From Thermoanaerobaculia bacterium (GTDB taxonomy: Bacteria > Acidobacteriota > Thermoanaerobaculia > Multivoradales > Multivoraceae), in NCBI GenBank assembly GCA_022826745.1, contig JAJDUI010000008.1, positions 186,001-250,000 of the forward strand: a DNA stretch of 64,000 nt, read 5' to 3'. A program made the translations under genes and the position numbers. The notes under the pieces were generated by a model. It saw only the letters and a list, made by a program, of their open reading frames with translations. It did no database searches and had not been told where the DNA came from. Shown here piece after piece: positions 50,277-60,180 of the stretch; the first letter of the stretch is position 1, and each line of letters starts with the position of its first letter.

Positions 50277-52061
50277 CTACCCCAAACGCCAGTAGAAGAC
50301 GACCAGGTACGCCGCCAGCAGCACGGCGACCCACAGCGCCATCGACGCCGTGAGCCAGGAGCGCCCGAGGAACCCCTGCGGGCCCAGGTGACGCTGCGCC
50401 GTTTCGAGCGCGGCGGCGGCGAGCCGGCCGGCAACGGCGTAGCCGGTGCGGTGCGTTGCTGTGAACGCGGTGGCGACGCCGTCCCAGATGCGGAGGCCGA
50501 CCCGGCGGTAGAGCCAGTCCGCGTCCAGGTTCACCGAGCGCAGCTCCGGCGGATAGAGGCCGGTGCGCATGAGCGTGGCGAAGGCCAGGGCCGAGAAGAA
50601 CAGGAGCTGGCTCTGGGTGATGACGTGGGTCGTCGTGTACACCTCGTAGTGGACCGGGTAAGGCAGCAGCTCGTAGAAGGGGTTTGCCGTGCCGAACCAC
50701 AGCCCCGCCAGTGGCAACAGGCCGATCGTCATGCTGGCCGCGGCGGCCAGCACCATCGCGACGATCATCGACCGCGGCGCCTCCTTGCAGCGGATGCCGG
50801 AGTCGTGGTGGAAGAAGGCGAAGAAGGGAATCTTGATCCCGGCGTGGTGGAAGACGCCGGCGGAGGCGAACAGGAGCACGAGCCAGAGCCAGAAGTACTC
50901 CTTGTAGACGGCGGCGCTCATGATGAGCGACTTGGTGGCGAAGGCGGAGAACAGGGGGAAGGCCGAGATCGAAGCGGCGCCGATGATGCAGAGCCCGGTC
51001 GTGATCGGCATCGACTTGTAGAGGCCTCCCAGGTCCGAGCCGTTCACGTGGCCGACCCGATAGAGCACTGCCCCCATGGCCATGAACAGGAGTCCCTTGA
51101 ACAGGATGTCGGCGAAGGCGTGGGCGACGGCGCCGTTGATCGCGAGCTCGGTGCCGATGCCGATGCCGACGACCATGAAGCCGAGCTGGTTCGTCATGCT
51201 GTACGCGAGCACCCGGCGCAGGTCGTTCTCGATGACGGCGAAGAAGATCGGGAAGGCGGTCATGAGGGCGCCGATCCAGATCAGCTCGGACTGGCCGGGG
51301 AAGGCCCTGGCCAGCGCGTAGATCGCGAACTTCGTCGTGAACGCCGACAGGAACACGGCGCCGGCCGGGGTCGACTCGGGGTACGCGTCGATCAGCCAAC
51401 TGTGCAGCAGCGGGAAGGCCGCCTTGAGTCCGAAGGCGAGGAAGATGAGGGTCGCCGCGAGGTTCGAGAAGCCGAGCCCTCCGTCCTCGAGGAAGCCGGT
51501 CAGGTTGCGGAACTCGGCCCAGCCGGGAGCGGCGCCGACTTCGTGCCTGAGCAGCACGATGCCGGCGAGCAGAAGGACGCCCGAGACCATCTGCATCCCC
51601 AGGTAGCGGAGGCCGGCGCCGGCCGCCGGGCCGCTCCTCCGGACCCAGACCAGCAGCGCCGACGACACCGCGGCCACTTCCCAGAACAGGAACAGGCTCC
51701 AGAGGTCGCCGGCCAGCACCACGCCGAGAGCGGATCCGGCGTAGAAGACGCCGACCAGCGGCTGGAAGTTGTCGCGGACGTAGAACGAGTAAATGCTGCC
51801 GATGAGCGCCGCCAGGTGGAAGATGACGACGAAGATCCGGCTCAGCGGGTCGATCCGGACGAGCGTGAGGGTCTGGCCGAAGAGTTCGAACTGGGCGTAG
51901 TCGCCGAAGTCGAGACCCCAGAAGCGCCAGAGGGAGTAGACCGGCAGGGCCAGGAGCAGCGCCCGCAGCACGGTCCGGGGCAGCACGTTGCGCGGCACCG
52001 CTGCCAGGACCACGCTGCCGAGCATGAGCAGCAGCGGCGGCGACAGCAGGAACTCGGCCAT
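50277..52061 (-). CDS. Orphan antiporter/complex I-type proton-translocating subunit (MrpD/NuoL/M/N-like)
   Basis: A 594-residue membrane protein with about 14 helices. The core PF00361-type elements are present: the FLFWEVAAVSSALLVW helix, GLKAAFPLLHSWLIDAYPESTPAGA, the TTKFAIYALAR segment and the AHAFADILFKGLLFM helix with its channel Lys. A C-terminal extension with one or two extra helices follows. Complex I or Mrp operons have many genes, but here only a 102-residue partner lies upstream. A cation/proton antiporter or proton-driven transport partner is possible. Which of these cannot be told from sequence. Confidence 0.78.
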   Translation of the reverse strand: MAEFLLSPPLLLMLGSVVLAAVPRNVLPRTVLRALLLALPVYSLWRFWGLDFGDYAQFELFGQTLTLVRIDPLSRIFVVIFHLAALIGSIYSFYVRDNFQPLVGVFYAGSALGVVLAGDLWSLFLFWEVAAVSSALLVWVRRSGPAAGAGLRYLGMQMVSGVLLLAGIVLLRHEVGAAPGWAEFRNLTGFLEDGGLGFSNLAATLIFLAFGLKAAFPLLHSWLIDAYPESTPAGAVFLSAFTTKFAIYALARAFPGQSELIWIGALMTAFPIFFAVIENDLRRVLAYSMTNQLGFMVVGIGIGTELAINGAVAHAFADILFKGLLFMAMGAVLYRVGHVNGSDLGGLYKSMPITTGLCIIGAASISAFPLFSAFATKSLIMSAAVYKEYFWLWLVLLFASAGVFHHAGIKIPFFAFFHHDSGIRCKEAPRSMIVAMVLAAAASMTIGLLPLAGLWFGTANPFYELLPYPVHYEVYTTTHVITQSQLLFFSALAFATLMRTGLYPPELRSVNLDADWLYRRVGLRIWDGVATAFTATHRTGYAVAGRLAAAALETAQRHLGPQGFLGRSWLTASMALWVAVLLAAYLVVFYWRLG

Positions 52062-52068
52062 CCTGGAC

Positions 52069-52377
52069 TCAGGTCGAGGAGCCGCCGCCGCGGCGCCGCT
52101 CGTAGTAGTCCTCGGACCGCATCAGCACGCGCCGCATCTGCTTCGCCGCCAGCACCAGCAGGAAGGCGCCGACGAAGCCGTACACGGGGTAGAACCCGAA
52201 GCCGCCGTCGGCCCAGCCGCCCCAGGCATCGAACTCCGCCTTCTTCTTGTAGAGGAAGTCCGCCGCCAGCCACAGGACGTCGATGAGGATCAGCGCGTAG
52301 AAGACCTTGGCGACGTTTCCCTTCCGGTCGAGCCAGTACGTCCTGCCGCCGTGTTTCCCGTGGTCGTGCTGCGCCAT
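52069..52377 (-). CDS. Small two-helix membrane protein, partner of the orphan antiporter
   Basis: A 102-residue protein beginning His-rich (MAQHDHGKHGGRTYWLDRKG). Two helices follow (about 24-42 and 62-82), with a short acidic/aromatic loop between them. It ends Arg-rich (YYERRRGGGSST). ATG 52377 is chosen because the protein then begins at its soluble head. It is 7 bp from the antiporter-like gene, so co-expression is almost certain. I do not recognise the family. It may stabilise or gate the large subunit. Confidence 0.65.
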   Translation of the reverse strand: MAQHDHGKHGGRTYWLDRKGNVAKVFYALILIDVLWLAADFLYKKKAEFDAWGGWADGGFGFYPVYGFVGAFLLVLAAKQMRRVLMRSEDYYERRRGGGSST

Positions 52378-52444
52378 GGCTCGGGGGAGGTTAGCAGTCG
52401 GGCTCGCACTCCACGGGCCCCGCGCGGAGCGCGTAGCATGCCCC

Positions 52445-55400
52445 GTGGACTCGTTCTCGGAACCGGTGCGCCGGTGGTTCGACGACTCGTTCTCCGGGCC
52501 GACCCGGGTGCAGGAACTGGGCTGGCCGGTGCTGGCCGGCGGCGGGAACGCACTGCTCGTGGCGCCCACCGGCAGCGGCAAGACGCTCGCCGCTTTCCTG
52601 TGGGCGATCGACCGGCTGTGTCTCGGCGACGAGCCTCCCGGCCCGGGCGTGCGTGTCGTCTACGTGTCGCCGCTCAAGGCCCTCGCCTACGACATCGAGC
52701 GCAACCTCCAGGCGCCACTCGGGGGCGTCGTCGAGGAGGCGCGCAGGCTCGGCACTCCGGTGCGGCCGGTCACGGTCGACGTCCGCACCGGGGACACGCC
52801 GCCCGGCGACCGGCGCCGCCAGCTGCGAAAGCCCGGCGAAATCCTGGTGACGACACCCGAGTCGTTGTTCCTGGTGCTCGGCTCGCGGGCGGCGGCGAAC
52901 CTGCGCACGGTCGAGACGGTGATCGTCGACGAGGTTCATGCGATGGCGGCGACGAAGCGCGGCGCCCACCTGGCGTTCTCGCTCGAGCGGCTCGCGGAGT
53001 TGGCGGACGGCCGGGATCCGCAGCGGATCGGTCTCTCGGCGACGGTGCGGCCAATGGACGTGGCGGCCGGGTTTCTCGGCGGTGACCGGCCGGTCGAGGT
53101 CATCGACGCCTCCGAGCCGCCGGACATCGACCTGCGGGTCGTCGTGCCCGTGCCGGACATGGAGGCACCGCCGCCGGCGCCTGAGACTCTCGCTTCCGGC
53201 GAAGGATGGCCGCGCAGTTTCGAGACATCGGGGCTGTGGCCGTCCGTCTTCCCGCGCATCCTGGAGGCGGTGCGGCGCCACCGCTCGACGATCGTCTTCG
53301 TCAACAGCCGCTCCCTCTGCGAGCGGCTGGCGCAGCGGCTGAACGAGCTGGACGACCGGACCCGCGCCGATGCAGCTGAACCGGGTGAAGACCATGAGCC
53401 GCTGGCCCGCGCCCACCACGGCAGCATCTCCCACGAACGACGACGGGAGATCGAGGGTGCGCTCAAGGCGGGCCGCCTGCGCTGCATCGTGGCGACCAGC
53501 TCGCTCGAACTGGGAATCGACATGGGCAGCGTCGACCTGGTCCTCCTGGTCGAGGCGCCGGGGTCCACCGCCAGCGGACTGCAGCGGGTGGGCCGCTCGG
53601 GGCACGCGGTCGGCGAGCGGAGCCGCGGTCTGATCTTCCCCAAGTTCCGGGGCGACCTCCTGGAGTGCACGGTGACCGCGATCCAGATGCAGCGCGGCGC
53701 GATCGAGTCGATGCGGCTGCCCGAGAACCCGCTCGACGTTCTGGCGCAGCAGATCGTCGCGATGTGCTGCGGCCGGGAGTGGACCGTCGACGGGATCCTG
53801 ACCCTGGCGCGGCGCGCCCGGCCCTACCGCGGTCTGACCCGCAACCTGCTCGCCGCGGTGCTCGACATGCTGGTCGGCCGCTTTCCCTCCGAGGAGTTCG
53901 CCGACCTGCGGCCCCGGCTGTCGTGGGACCACGGACGCGACGTGCTGACGGCCCGGCGCGGCGCCGACTTCCTGGTGCGCATGAACGCCGGCACGATTCC
54001 GGATCGCGGCCTGTTCACGGTTCACCTGGGGCCCGAGGGTCCGCGGGTGGGCGAACTCGACGAGGAGATGGTCTACGAGTCGCGAGCCGGCGACACCTTC
54101 CTGCTCGGGGCCTCCGCCTGGCGCGTGACTGAGATCACCCGCGACCGGGTCATCGTCCGGCCGGCGCCGGGGGAGCCGGGGCGGATGCCCTTCTGGCACG
54201 GCGATGGCCCCGGCCGGCCGCTGGAGCTGGGCCGGGCGCTGGGCGCCTTCGTGCGCGAGCTCGGCCAGAGGCAGGGCGCCGCCGCCAGACGCTGGCTCGA
54301 AGACGAAGCGCCGCTCGACCCGCACGCCGTCTCGAACCTCTGCGCCTACGTCGAGGAGCAGCGGGACCGCACCGGCGCGCTGCCGACCGACCGCGCGGTG
54401 ACGATCGAGCGCTTCCGGGACGAGGTCGGCGACTGGCGCGTGTGCATCCTGACCCCGTTCGGTGCCCGCATCCACGCGCCCTGGGCGATGGCGCTCGAGC
54501 GCCGGATCGGCCGGCGCTTCGGTTTCGAGATCCAGACTCTCTGGACCGACGACGGACTGGCGCTCCGCTTCGCCGACACCGACGAGTTGCCGGCGGCGCG
54601 GGAGTTCCTGCTCGACCCGGACGAGGTCGAGGACCTGGTCGTCGAGCAGGTCGCCTCCTCGCCGATGTTCGCGAGCCGGTTTCGCGAGAACGCGGCCCGC
54701 GCGCTGCTCCTGCCTCGCAACCGGCCCGGCAAGCGGACGCCGCTCTGGCAACAGCGCCAGCGGTCGAAGAACCTGCTCTCCGTCGTCCGCAGGTACCCCG
54801 ACTTCCCGATCCTGCTCGAGACCTACCGCGAGTGCCTGAGCGATCTCTTCGATCTGTCGGGTCTGGTCGAGCTGATGGCGGAGGTCGCGGAAGGGAACGT
54901 ACGGGTCGATGACGTAGAGACTCCGGCCCCGTCTCCGTTCGCCCGCTCCCTCGTCTTCTCCTACGAAGAGCGCTTCCTCTACGACCAGGACGCGCCCGCG
55001 GCCGAGCGTCGGGCGCAGGCGCTGACCCTCGACCGGGAGCTCCTGCGGGAACTGCTCGGCACGGCCAGTCTGCGGGAACTGCTCGACCCGGACGTGATCC
55101 GGGCGGTCGAAGAGGAGCTCCAGGGGCTTTCGCCGGACCGCCGCGCGCGGCACGAGGACGACCTCTACGATCTGCTGCGGCGAACCGGCGGTCTGACCCG
55201 AGAGGAGATCGAGGCCCGGGCGCCCGGAGACGCTGGTGACTGGCTTGCGCATCTGGCGCGGCAGAAGCGCGCGGTCCAGGTGGAGTTCGAGGGCGGCGAG
55301 AGGATGTGGACGGCCGTGGAGGACGCCGCGCTTTACCGCGACGGCATCGACGCGATGCTGCCGGAAGGCCTGCCATGCGAACTGCTGGCCTCGCGGCCCG

Positions 55401-57067
55401 CGCCCCTCGAGAGCCTCCTGCGGCGCTACGCGCACAGCCGGGGTCCGTTCACGGCCGCCGATGCGGCGGCCCGCTTCGGCCTGCCCGAAGGGGCGATCGA
55501 GCCGCTGCTGGCTCGTCTGGAAGAGGCCGACCGCCTCAGCCGGGGCGAGTTCCGCAGGGAAGGCGACGTGGTCGAGTGGTGCGACCGCGACGTGCTCCGC
55601 CGGATCAAGCGCCGGACGCTGGCCAGGCTGCGCCGTGAAGCCGAGCCGGTCGACGGAGCGGCTCTGGCGCGCTTCCTGACTCGCTGGCAGGGCGTTGAGA
55701 CGGCCGCAACGGTCCCGGCTCGCCCGGCGGCGCGGGCTCGCGGGCGGTCGGTGGCGCCGGCAGCGTCGGACGGCGCCCTGGTTCGTCTTCGGGAGGCCGT
55801 GGCGCAGCTCGAAGGCGTGCCGCTTTCCTGGCGGAACCTGGTCGGCCATGTACTCCCGGCGCGAGTGCCTGGGTTCCGGGTCGAGATGCTCGATCGCCTT
55901 GCGGCTGCCGGAGAGATGCTGTGGGTGGGCGACGGCAGGCTCGGGTCGAGAGACGGCCGGGTCGCGATCTACCGTCGGGAGCGGTTCCAGGTTCTGGCGC
56001 GCGGGAGCGGGTCTTCCGAACCGTCGGAGGAGTGGCCGGCCGCGGCGCCTCATGGCGCGGTTCTCGACCGCCTGGCGGCGCGCGGCGCCTGCTTCACGTT
56101 CGACCTGGTGGGCGGGGTGGTGGGCGATGGCGACTGGGGCGAAACGGAGGTCGAAGCGGCGATCTGGGATCTCGTGTGGGCCGGCCGGATCACGAACGAC
56201 ACGTTCCTGCCGCTGGCCTCGCTCGGCAAGCGGAAGCGGTCCGCCGCCGCGCGTCCCGCCCATGGACTACCCCGAGGCTGGCGTCGCGGGCCGCGGGCCG
56301 GGACCGCGCCTGCCGGCATGCGCGCCAGTGTGTCGGGCGCCCGCCGTGGCCGGGCCGGGATACTGGCTGGCGGCCGCTGGTCTCTGGTCGGCGACCTGGC
56401 CCCGCCGGCCGGGCGGGTGAGCGACACGGAGTGGGCTCACGCCATGGCGACGCTGCTGCTCGACCGCCACGGCGTGGTCGCGGCCGAGACGGCCCGCAGC
56501 GCGAACGTGCCGGGCGGTTTCGAGGCGCTCTATCCCGTGCTGCGCGAGATGGAAGAGGCCGGCCACATCCGCCGCGGCTACTTCGTTCACGGACTGGCCG
56601 GCCGCCAGTTCGCGTTGCCGGCGGCGGTCGAGCGCCTGCGGCGGGAGCGGCGAGGACCGGCAAAGCGCGGGGCGATCGGGATCCTGCCGGCTGTTGACCC
56701 CGCGAATCCCTGGGGCGCCGTCCTGCCGTGGCCCCAGCTCGGAGCCGAGATCGATCCCAGGAGGCGCGGCCCCCGCCGGATCGCCGGCGCCTGGCTCGTC
56801 CTCCGGGCCGGCTCGCCCTGCCTCTTCCTGGAAGCGGGCGGCCAGGGCATCTGGACCTTTGCCGCGCTTGGCGGCGACCCGGAACCCGGGGACGCCTGGG
56901 CCGCGCTCCGCGACCTCGCCGGCCGCCGTCGCCGCCGGACCCTCAGGCTCCTGCGCATCGACGGCCGTCCAGCCCGCGAGTCCCCGTGGACCGCGACCCT
57001 CGACGAATGCGGCTTCGAGAAGGACCCGGACGGCTACCGCGTCAGCCGGTTGCTGCCTGCGGTTTAG
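52445..57067 (+). CDS. lhr: Lhr-type large DEAD/DEAH helicase
   Basis: A 1540-residue protein, almost identical in length to full-length E. coli Lhr (1538). Walker A is PTGSGKT (41-47), the DEVH box is at 162-165 and motif III is SAT at 198-200. The second RecA domain has STIVFVNSR and GRSGHAVGERSRG. Winged-helix and Lhr-specific core domains follow, and then the long C-terminal half found only in the full-length type. GTG 52445 is preferred over ATG 52376, which would overlap the divergent gene's start; TAGCAT lies 5 nt before it. Lhr proteins unwind DNA/RNA-DNA hybrids in DNA repair. Confidence 0.87.
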   Translation: MDSFSEPVRRWFDDSFSGPTRVQELGWPVLAGGGNALLVAPTGSGKTLAAFLWAIDRLCLGDEPPGPGVRVVYVSPLKALAYDIERNLQAPLGGVVEEARRLGTPVRPVTVDVRTGDTPPGDRRRQLRKPGEILVTTPESLFLVLGSRAAANLRTVETVIVDEVHAMAATKRGAHLAFSLERLAELADGRDPQRIGLSATVRPMDVAAGFLGGDRPVEVIDASEPPDIDLRVVVPVPDMEAPPPAPETLASGEGWPRSFETSGLWPSVFPRILEAVRRHRSTIVFVNSRSLCERLAQRLNELDDRTRADAAEPGEDHEPLARAHHGSISHERRREIEGALKAGRLRCIVATSSLELGIDMGSVDLVLLVEAPGSTASGLQRVGRSGHAVGERSRGLIFPKFRGDLLECTVTAIQMQRGAIESMRLPENPLDVLAQQIVAMCCGREWTVDGILTLARRARPYRGLTRNLLAAVLDMLVGRFPSEEFADLRPRLSWDHGRDVLTARRGADFLVRMNAGTIPDRGLFTVHLGPEGPRVGELDEEMVYESRAGDTFLLGASAWRVTEITRDRVIVRPAPGEPGRMPFWHGDGPGRPLELGRALGAFVRELGQRQGAAARRWLEDEAPLDPHAVSNLCAYVEEQRDRTGALPTDRAVTIERFRDEVGDWRVCILTPFGARIHAPWAMALERRIGRRFGFEIQTLWTDDGLALRFADTDELPAAREFLLDPDEVEDLVVEQVASSPMFASRFRENAARALLLPRNRPGKRTPLWQQRQRSKNLLSVVRRYPDFPILLETYRECLSDLFDLSGLVELMAEVAEGNVRVDDVETPAPSPFARSLVFSYEERFLYDQDAPAAERRAQALTLDRELLRELLGTASLRELLDPDVIRAVEEELQGLSPDRRARHEDDLYDLLRRTGGLTREEIEARAPGDAGDWLAHLARQKRAVQVEFEGGERMWTAVEDAALYRDGIDAMLPEGLPCELLASRPAPLESLLRRYAHSRGPFTAADAAARFGLPEGAIEPLLARLEEADRLSRGEFRREGDVVEWCDRDVLRRIKRRTLARLRREAEPVDGAALARFLTRWQGVETAATVPARPAARARGRSVAPAASDGALVRLREAVAQLEGVPLSWRNLVGHVLPARVPGFRVEMLDRLAAAGEMLWVGDGRLGSRDGRVAIYRRERFQVLARGSGSSEPSEEWPAAAPHGAVLDRLAARGACFTFDLVGGVVGDGDWGETEVEAAIWDLVWAGRITNDTFLPLASLGKRKRSAAARPAHGLPRGWRRGPRAGTAPAGMRASVSGARRGRAGILAGGRWSLVGDLAPPAGRVSDTEWAHAMATLLLDRHGVVAAETARSANVPGGFEALYPVLREMEEAGHIRRGYFVHGLAGRQFALPAAVERLRRERRGPAKRGAIGILPAVDPANPWGAVLPWPQLGAEIDPRRRGPRRIAGAWLVLRAGSPCLFLEAGGQGIWTFAALGGDPEPGDAWAALRDLAGRRRRRTLRLLRIDGRPARESPWTATLDECGFEKDPDGYRVSRLLPAV

Positions 57068-57082
57068 CCGGGCGTCTGCTAC

Positions 57083-58033
57083 TCAGGTCGAGGCGCCAAA
57101 GGCTTCGCGCAGCGCCGCGCAGGCTTCGTCGACCGCCTGGCGGCCGCCGTCGAGGATCGGGGAGAGCTGGAAGAAGACGTGAACCTGGCCCTCGTAGTTC
57201 GAGAGGGTCGCGTCGACGCCGGCTGCCTGGAGCGTCTCGGCGTAGTCCCGGCCCTCATCGCGGAGCGGGTCGAACTCGGCGGTGATGACGAGGGCCGGCG
57301 GCAGGCCGCTGTGGTCGGAGGCGAGCAGCGGCGCGGCGCGGAAGTCGGCGCGGTCCGCGTCTGAGCGCAGGTAGTGGCCGCGGAACCAGATCATGTGGTC
57401 CTTCGTCAGGACGTAGCCGTCCGCGTTCTCGTCGATCGAGGGGCGGCTGAAGTCCATCTCGACCGCCGGGTAGACGAGAAGCTGGAACGCGAGATCCGGA
57501 CCGCCGTTGTCGCGGGCGAGCAGGCTCATCACGGCCGACAGGTTGCCGCCGGCGCTGTCGCCGCCGACCGCGATCCGGGCCGGGTCGCCGCCGAGTTGCC
57601 CGGCGTTGGCCGCGACCCACTGGAGCGCGGCCCAGGAGTCGTCGACCGCGGCCGGGAACCGGGCTTCGGGCGCCAACCGATAGTCGACCGCGACGACGAG
57701 GCAGCCAGCGCCCGCGCAGAGTTCGCGGCAGGCGTAGTCGTGAGTGTCCAGGTCGCCGATCACCCAGCCGCCGCCGTGGTAGTAGACGAGGATCGGCAGG
57801 GCGTCGCCGGCATCCCTGGGACGGTAGATGCGGACAGGAATGTCGCCGGCTGGCCCGGGAACGGTGGAGTCCCCGGTGTCCACGTCCGGGCCCTGGCCGA
57901 GCATCTCGGCGACCGCCAGATAGCCGGCCCGGGCCATCTCCACGGTCTGCTCCGTGATTGGCGGAACCTGGTTCTCGATCGCGGCCTGCTCCTGGGCTGC
58001 GAGGAAGGCCTGTACCTGGGGGTCGACTGGCAT
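57083..58033 (-). CDS. HSL-type alpha/beta hydrolase (esterase)
   Basis: A 316-residue cytoplasmic esterase of the hormone-sensitive-lipase family. The oxyanion motif is YYHGGGWVIGD, the nucleophile motif is GGDSAGGNLSA, the acid is in ITAEFDPLRDEG and the His is in GQVHVFFQL. There is no signal peptide. It should hydrolyse short-chain acyl esters. It stands alone, convergent with lhr (15-bp gap) and co-directional with the Trp/Glu-repeat gene upstream of it. Confidence 0.88.
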   Translation of the reverse strand: MPVDPQVQAFLAAQEQAAIENQVPPITEQTVEMARAGYLAVAEMLGQGPDVDTGDSTVPGPAGDIPVRIYRPRDAGDALPILVYYHGGGWVIGDLDTHDYACRELCAGAGCLVVAVDYRLAPEARFPAAVDDSWAALQWVAANAGQLGGDPARIAVGGDSAGGNLSAVMSLLARDNGGPDLAFQLLVYPAVEMDFSRPSIDENADGYVLTKDHMIWFRGHYLRSDADRADFRAAPLLASDHSGLPPALVITAEFDPLRDEGRDYAETLQAAGVDATLSNYEGQVHVFFQLSPILDGGRQAVDEACAALREAFGAST

Positions 58034-58071
58034 ATGCGCTCCGTGGCTGTGGAAGGAGCGCGTAGCCTACG

Positions 58072-58683
58072 TCAGCCTTCCGTCGCCTCCTCGGCGGCTT
58101 CCGCCGCTTCCTCGGCCTGCTCGACCGCCTCCTCGACCGTGTCGCTGACGAGATCGGCGAAGCCGCTCCAGTCGGCGTTCTCGACGCTGGCCGCGATCAA
58201 TTCGGCCAGTTCGCCCATCTGCTCACCGAGCGCGCCGAGCGCTTCGCCGAACATCTCCCAGTCGGCGCCTTCCATGGCCTCCCCGAGAGAGGTACCGAAG
58301 CGTTCGCCGAACTCTTCCCAGAACTCTTCGAAGCGGTCCCAGTCGACCTCGCCGTCAGGGTGCTCCATGTCCTCGAACTGTTCCGCCCAGGCGTCCCACT
58401 CCTCCTCGTCGAAGGCCTGCTCGAACGACGCGGCGAATTGCTCGCCCCATTCCTCCCAGCGCCTGCCGAACTCTTCCCAGTCCTGGCCGTGGGCTTCCCA
58501 GTCGGCTTCCTCGAAGCTGCGGCCGAAGCGCTCGCCCCACTCCTCCCAGCGCTGGCCGAGTTCTTCCCAGCGCTCGTCGTGACTCGACTCGGCGTTCTCC
58601 TGGGCCAGGAGCGCTCCGGGAACGAGGGCGATCAGGAAGGCGAACGCCAGCGTCGCCCAGCGATGGTGGTGGAGGTTCTTCAT
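58072..58683 (-). CDS. Exported acidic Trp/Glu-repeat protein of unknown function
   Basis: A 203-residue protein. The signal peptide (about 1-27, ending ALLAQ) precedes a strongly acidic helical region. About four repeats of 29-33 residues can be aligned (45-73, 75-105, 121-153, 155-184), each with a W/M-x-E-W/F/L-x-E-x-F/I-x-x-S head and a D/E-W-x-x-aromatic end. The mature chain has 13 Trp and no Lys, Cys or Tyr. An Ala/Glu tail (about 183-203) ends it. GGGAGA lies just upstream of ATG 58683. I know no family with this repeat. It may form amphipathic helices that bind a cationic partner or lipid. Confidence 0.8.
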   Translation of the reverse strand: MKNLHHHRWATLAFAFLIALVPGALLAQENAESSHDERWEELGQRWEEWGERFGRSFEEADWEAHGQDWEEFGRRWEEWGEQFAASFEQAFDEEEWDAWAEQFEDMEHPDGEVDWDRFEEFWEEFGERFGTSLGEAMEGADWEMFGEALGALGEQMGELAELIAASVENADWSGFADLVSDTVEEAVEQAEEAAEAAEEATEG

Positions 58684-58831
58684 GTTCGGTCTCCCTGGCT
58701 GTCGGAGGGGCAGGCGACCTGACTGGGCCGCACCTCTCTAACAACGTCGCGGCGTCGCCGGAGTTTCACGAGCGGGCATATCGGAAGAGTGAGCACTTCC
58801 CCTGGCGTTCCTGTGGTCAACTAGCCGCGCG

Positions 58832-60157
58832 ATGGAGACAGCCGTACACATGCCGCGTTCCCAGTTCGTGATCGAGGGTGGTCAGCCGATCGCGGGGAAG
58901 CTGCGCGCGCGGGGCAACAAGAACGCGGCGTTGCCGCTCCTTGCGGCCGCGCTCCTCACGGACGAGGAGGTCACGCTCCGGAACGTACCCCGGATCCGCG
59001 ACGTCGAGGCGCAGATCGAGTTGTTGCGCCAGCTCGGCGCCGAAGCCGCGTTCGTCGGCGGCGACACGGTGCGCGTTCGCGCCGCGGGCCTCGGCGACGA
59101 GGATCCGGACCCGGATCTCTGCCGGGCGATCCGCGCTTCGATCCTGCTCGCCGGGCCGCTGCTGGCGCGGCGCGGGCGCGTGAACATGCCGGCTCCGGGC
59201 GGTGACGTCATCGGCCGGCGCCGGCTCGACACCCACCTGCTGGCGCTCGAGGGCCTGGGCGCCGGCGTCGAGCTCTGTCCGCGCGGAGGGCTTCAGTGTC
59301 GCGTCGAGGGTTCGGGGGAGCGCCTGCGCGGGGCCGAGATCTTCCTGGACGAGGCCTCGGTCACGGGAACGGAGAACGCGGTGATGGCGGCCTGTCTGGC
59401 GGAGGGCGAGACGAGGATCCTGAACGCGGCGAGCGAGCCCCACGTGCAGGACCTCTGCCGTCTCCTGAAGGCGATGGGGGTGCCGATCGAAGGTGTCGGG
59501 ACGAACCTGCTCGTCGTCCGGGGCGTGGAGCGGCTGGGCGGGGCGGAGTTCGAGATCGGTCCCGACTACATCGAGGTCGGGTCGCTCGTCACGCTGGCGG
59601 CGGTGACCGGCGGCGAACTCCGCATCCCGAATGCCCGGCCGGAGGAGCACCGGGCCACCCGGCTCGCCTTCGGCCGTCTGGGCATCGACTTCGAGGTGTC
59701 CGAGGATGGCCGCGACCTGTTCGTTCCCGGCGATCAGGAACTCCAGGTGCGCACGGATCTTCAGGGCGCGATCCCGAAGATCGAGGACGCGCCGTGGCCC
59801 GGTTTCCCCGCCGATCTCACCTCGATCGCGGTCGTCGGAGCGACCCAGAGCCGGGGCTCGGTGCTGATCCACGAGAAGTTGTTCGAGTCGCGGATGTTCT
59901 TCGTCGACCGCCTGGTGGCGATGGGCGCCCAGATCGTGCTTTGCGACCCCCACCGCGTGGTCGTCAGCGGGCCGTCGAAGCTCTATGGACGGGACATGGT
60001 GAGCCCGGACATCCGCGCCGGCATGGCGATGCTGATCGCCGCCCTGTGCGCCGAAGGCCGCAGCGTCATCGACAACGTGCAGCAGATCGACCGCGGCTAC
60101 GAGCGGATCGACGAGCGGCTCAGGTCGCTCGGCGCGAACATCGAACGCGTCGGCTGA
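58832..60157 (+). CDS. murA: UDP-N-acetylglucosamine 1-carboxyvinyltransferase with Asp in the fosfomycin-target position
   Basis: A 441-residue enzyme of the EPSP-synthase fold that adds enolpyruvate to UDP-GlcNAc, the first committed step of peptidoglycan synthesis. [13 protein letters not shown] near the N-terminus and the repeated inside-out barrel units fit. The active loop reads [13 protein letters not shown]: Asp125 stands where E. coli MurA has Cys115. This natural change is known in fosfomycin-insensitive MurAs such as that of Mycobacterium. ATG 58850 is an alternative start with a GGAGA site. The family is firm. Confidence 0.9.
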   Translation: METAVHMPRSQFVIEGGQPIAGKLRARGNKNAALPLLAAALLTDEEVTLRNVPRIRDVEAQIELLRQLGAEAAFVGGDTVRVRAAGLGDEDPDPDLCRAIRASILLAGPLLARRGRVNMPAPGGDVIGRRRLDTHLLALEGLGAGVELCPRGGLQCRVEGSGERLRGAEIFLDEASVTGTENAVMAACLAEGETRILNAASEPHVQDLCRLLKAMGVPIEGVGTNLLVVRGVERLGGAEFEIGPDYIEVGSLVTLAAVTGGELRIPNARPEEHRATRLAFGRLGIDFEVSEDGRDLFVPGDQELQVRTDLQGAIPKIEDAPWPGFPADLTSIAVVGATQSRGSVLIHEKLFESRMFFVDRLVAMGAQIVLCDPHRVVVSGPSKLYGRDMVSPDIRAGMAMLIAALCAEGRSVIDNVQQIDRGYERIDERLRSLGANIERVG

Positions 60158-60180
60158 CTGGGGCTGCTAGCGTTCGCGCA

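Noticed and set aside
52307..52444. Longer N-terminus for Lhr from upstream in-frame starts
   Set aside because: It would run into the divergent small membrane gene, and Lhr proteins begin near the GTG at 52445.
52391..56263. 1290-codon minus-strand frame opposite lhr
   Set aside because: No motif or signal, and the helicase motifs on the plus strand decide the coding strand.
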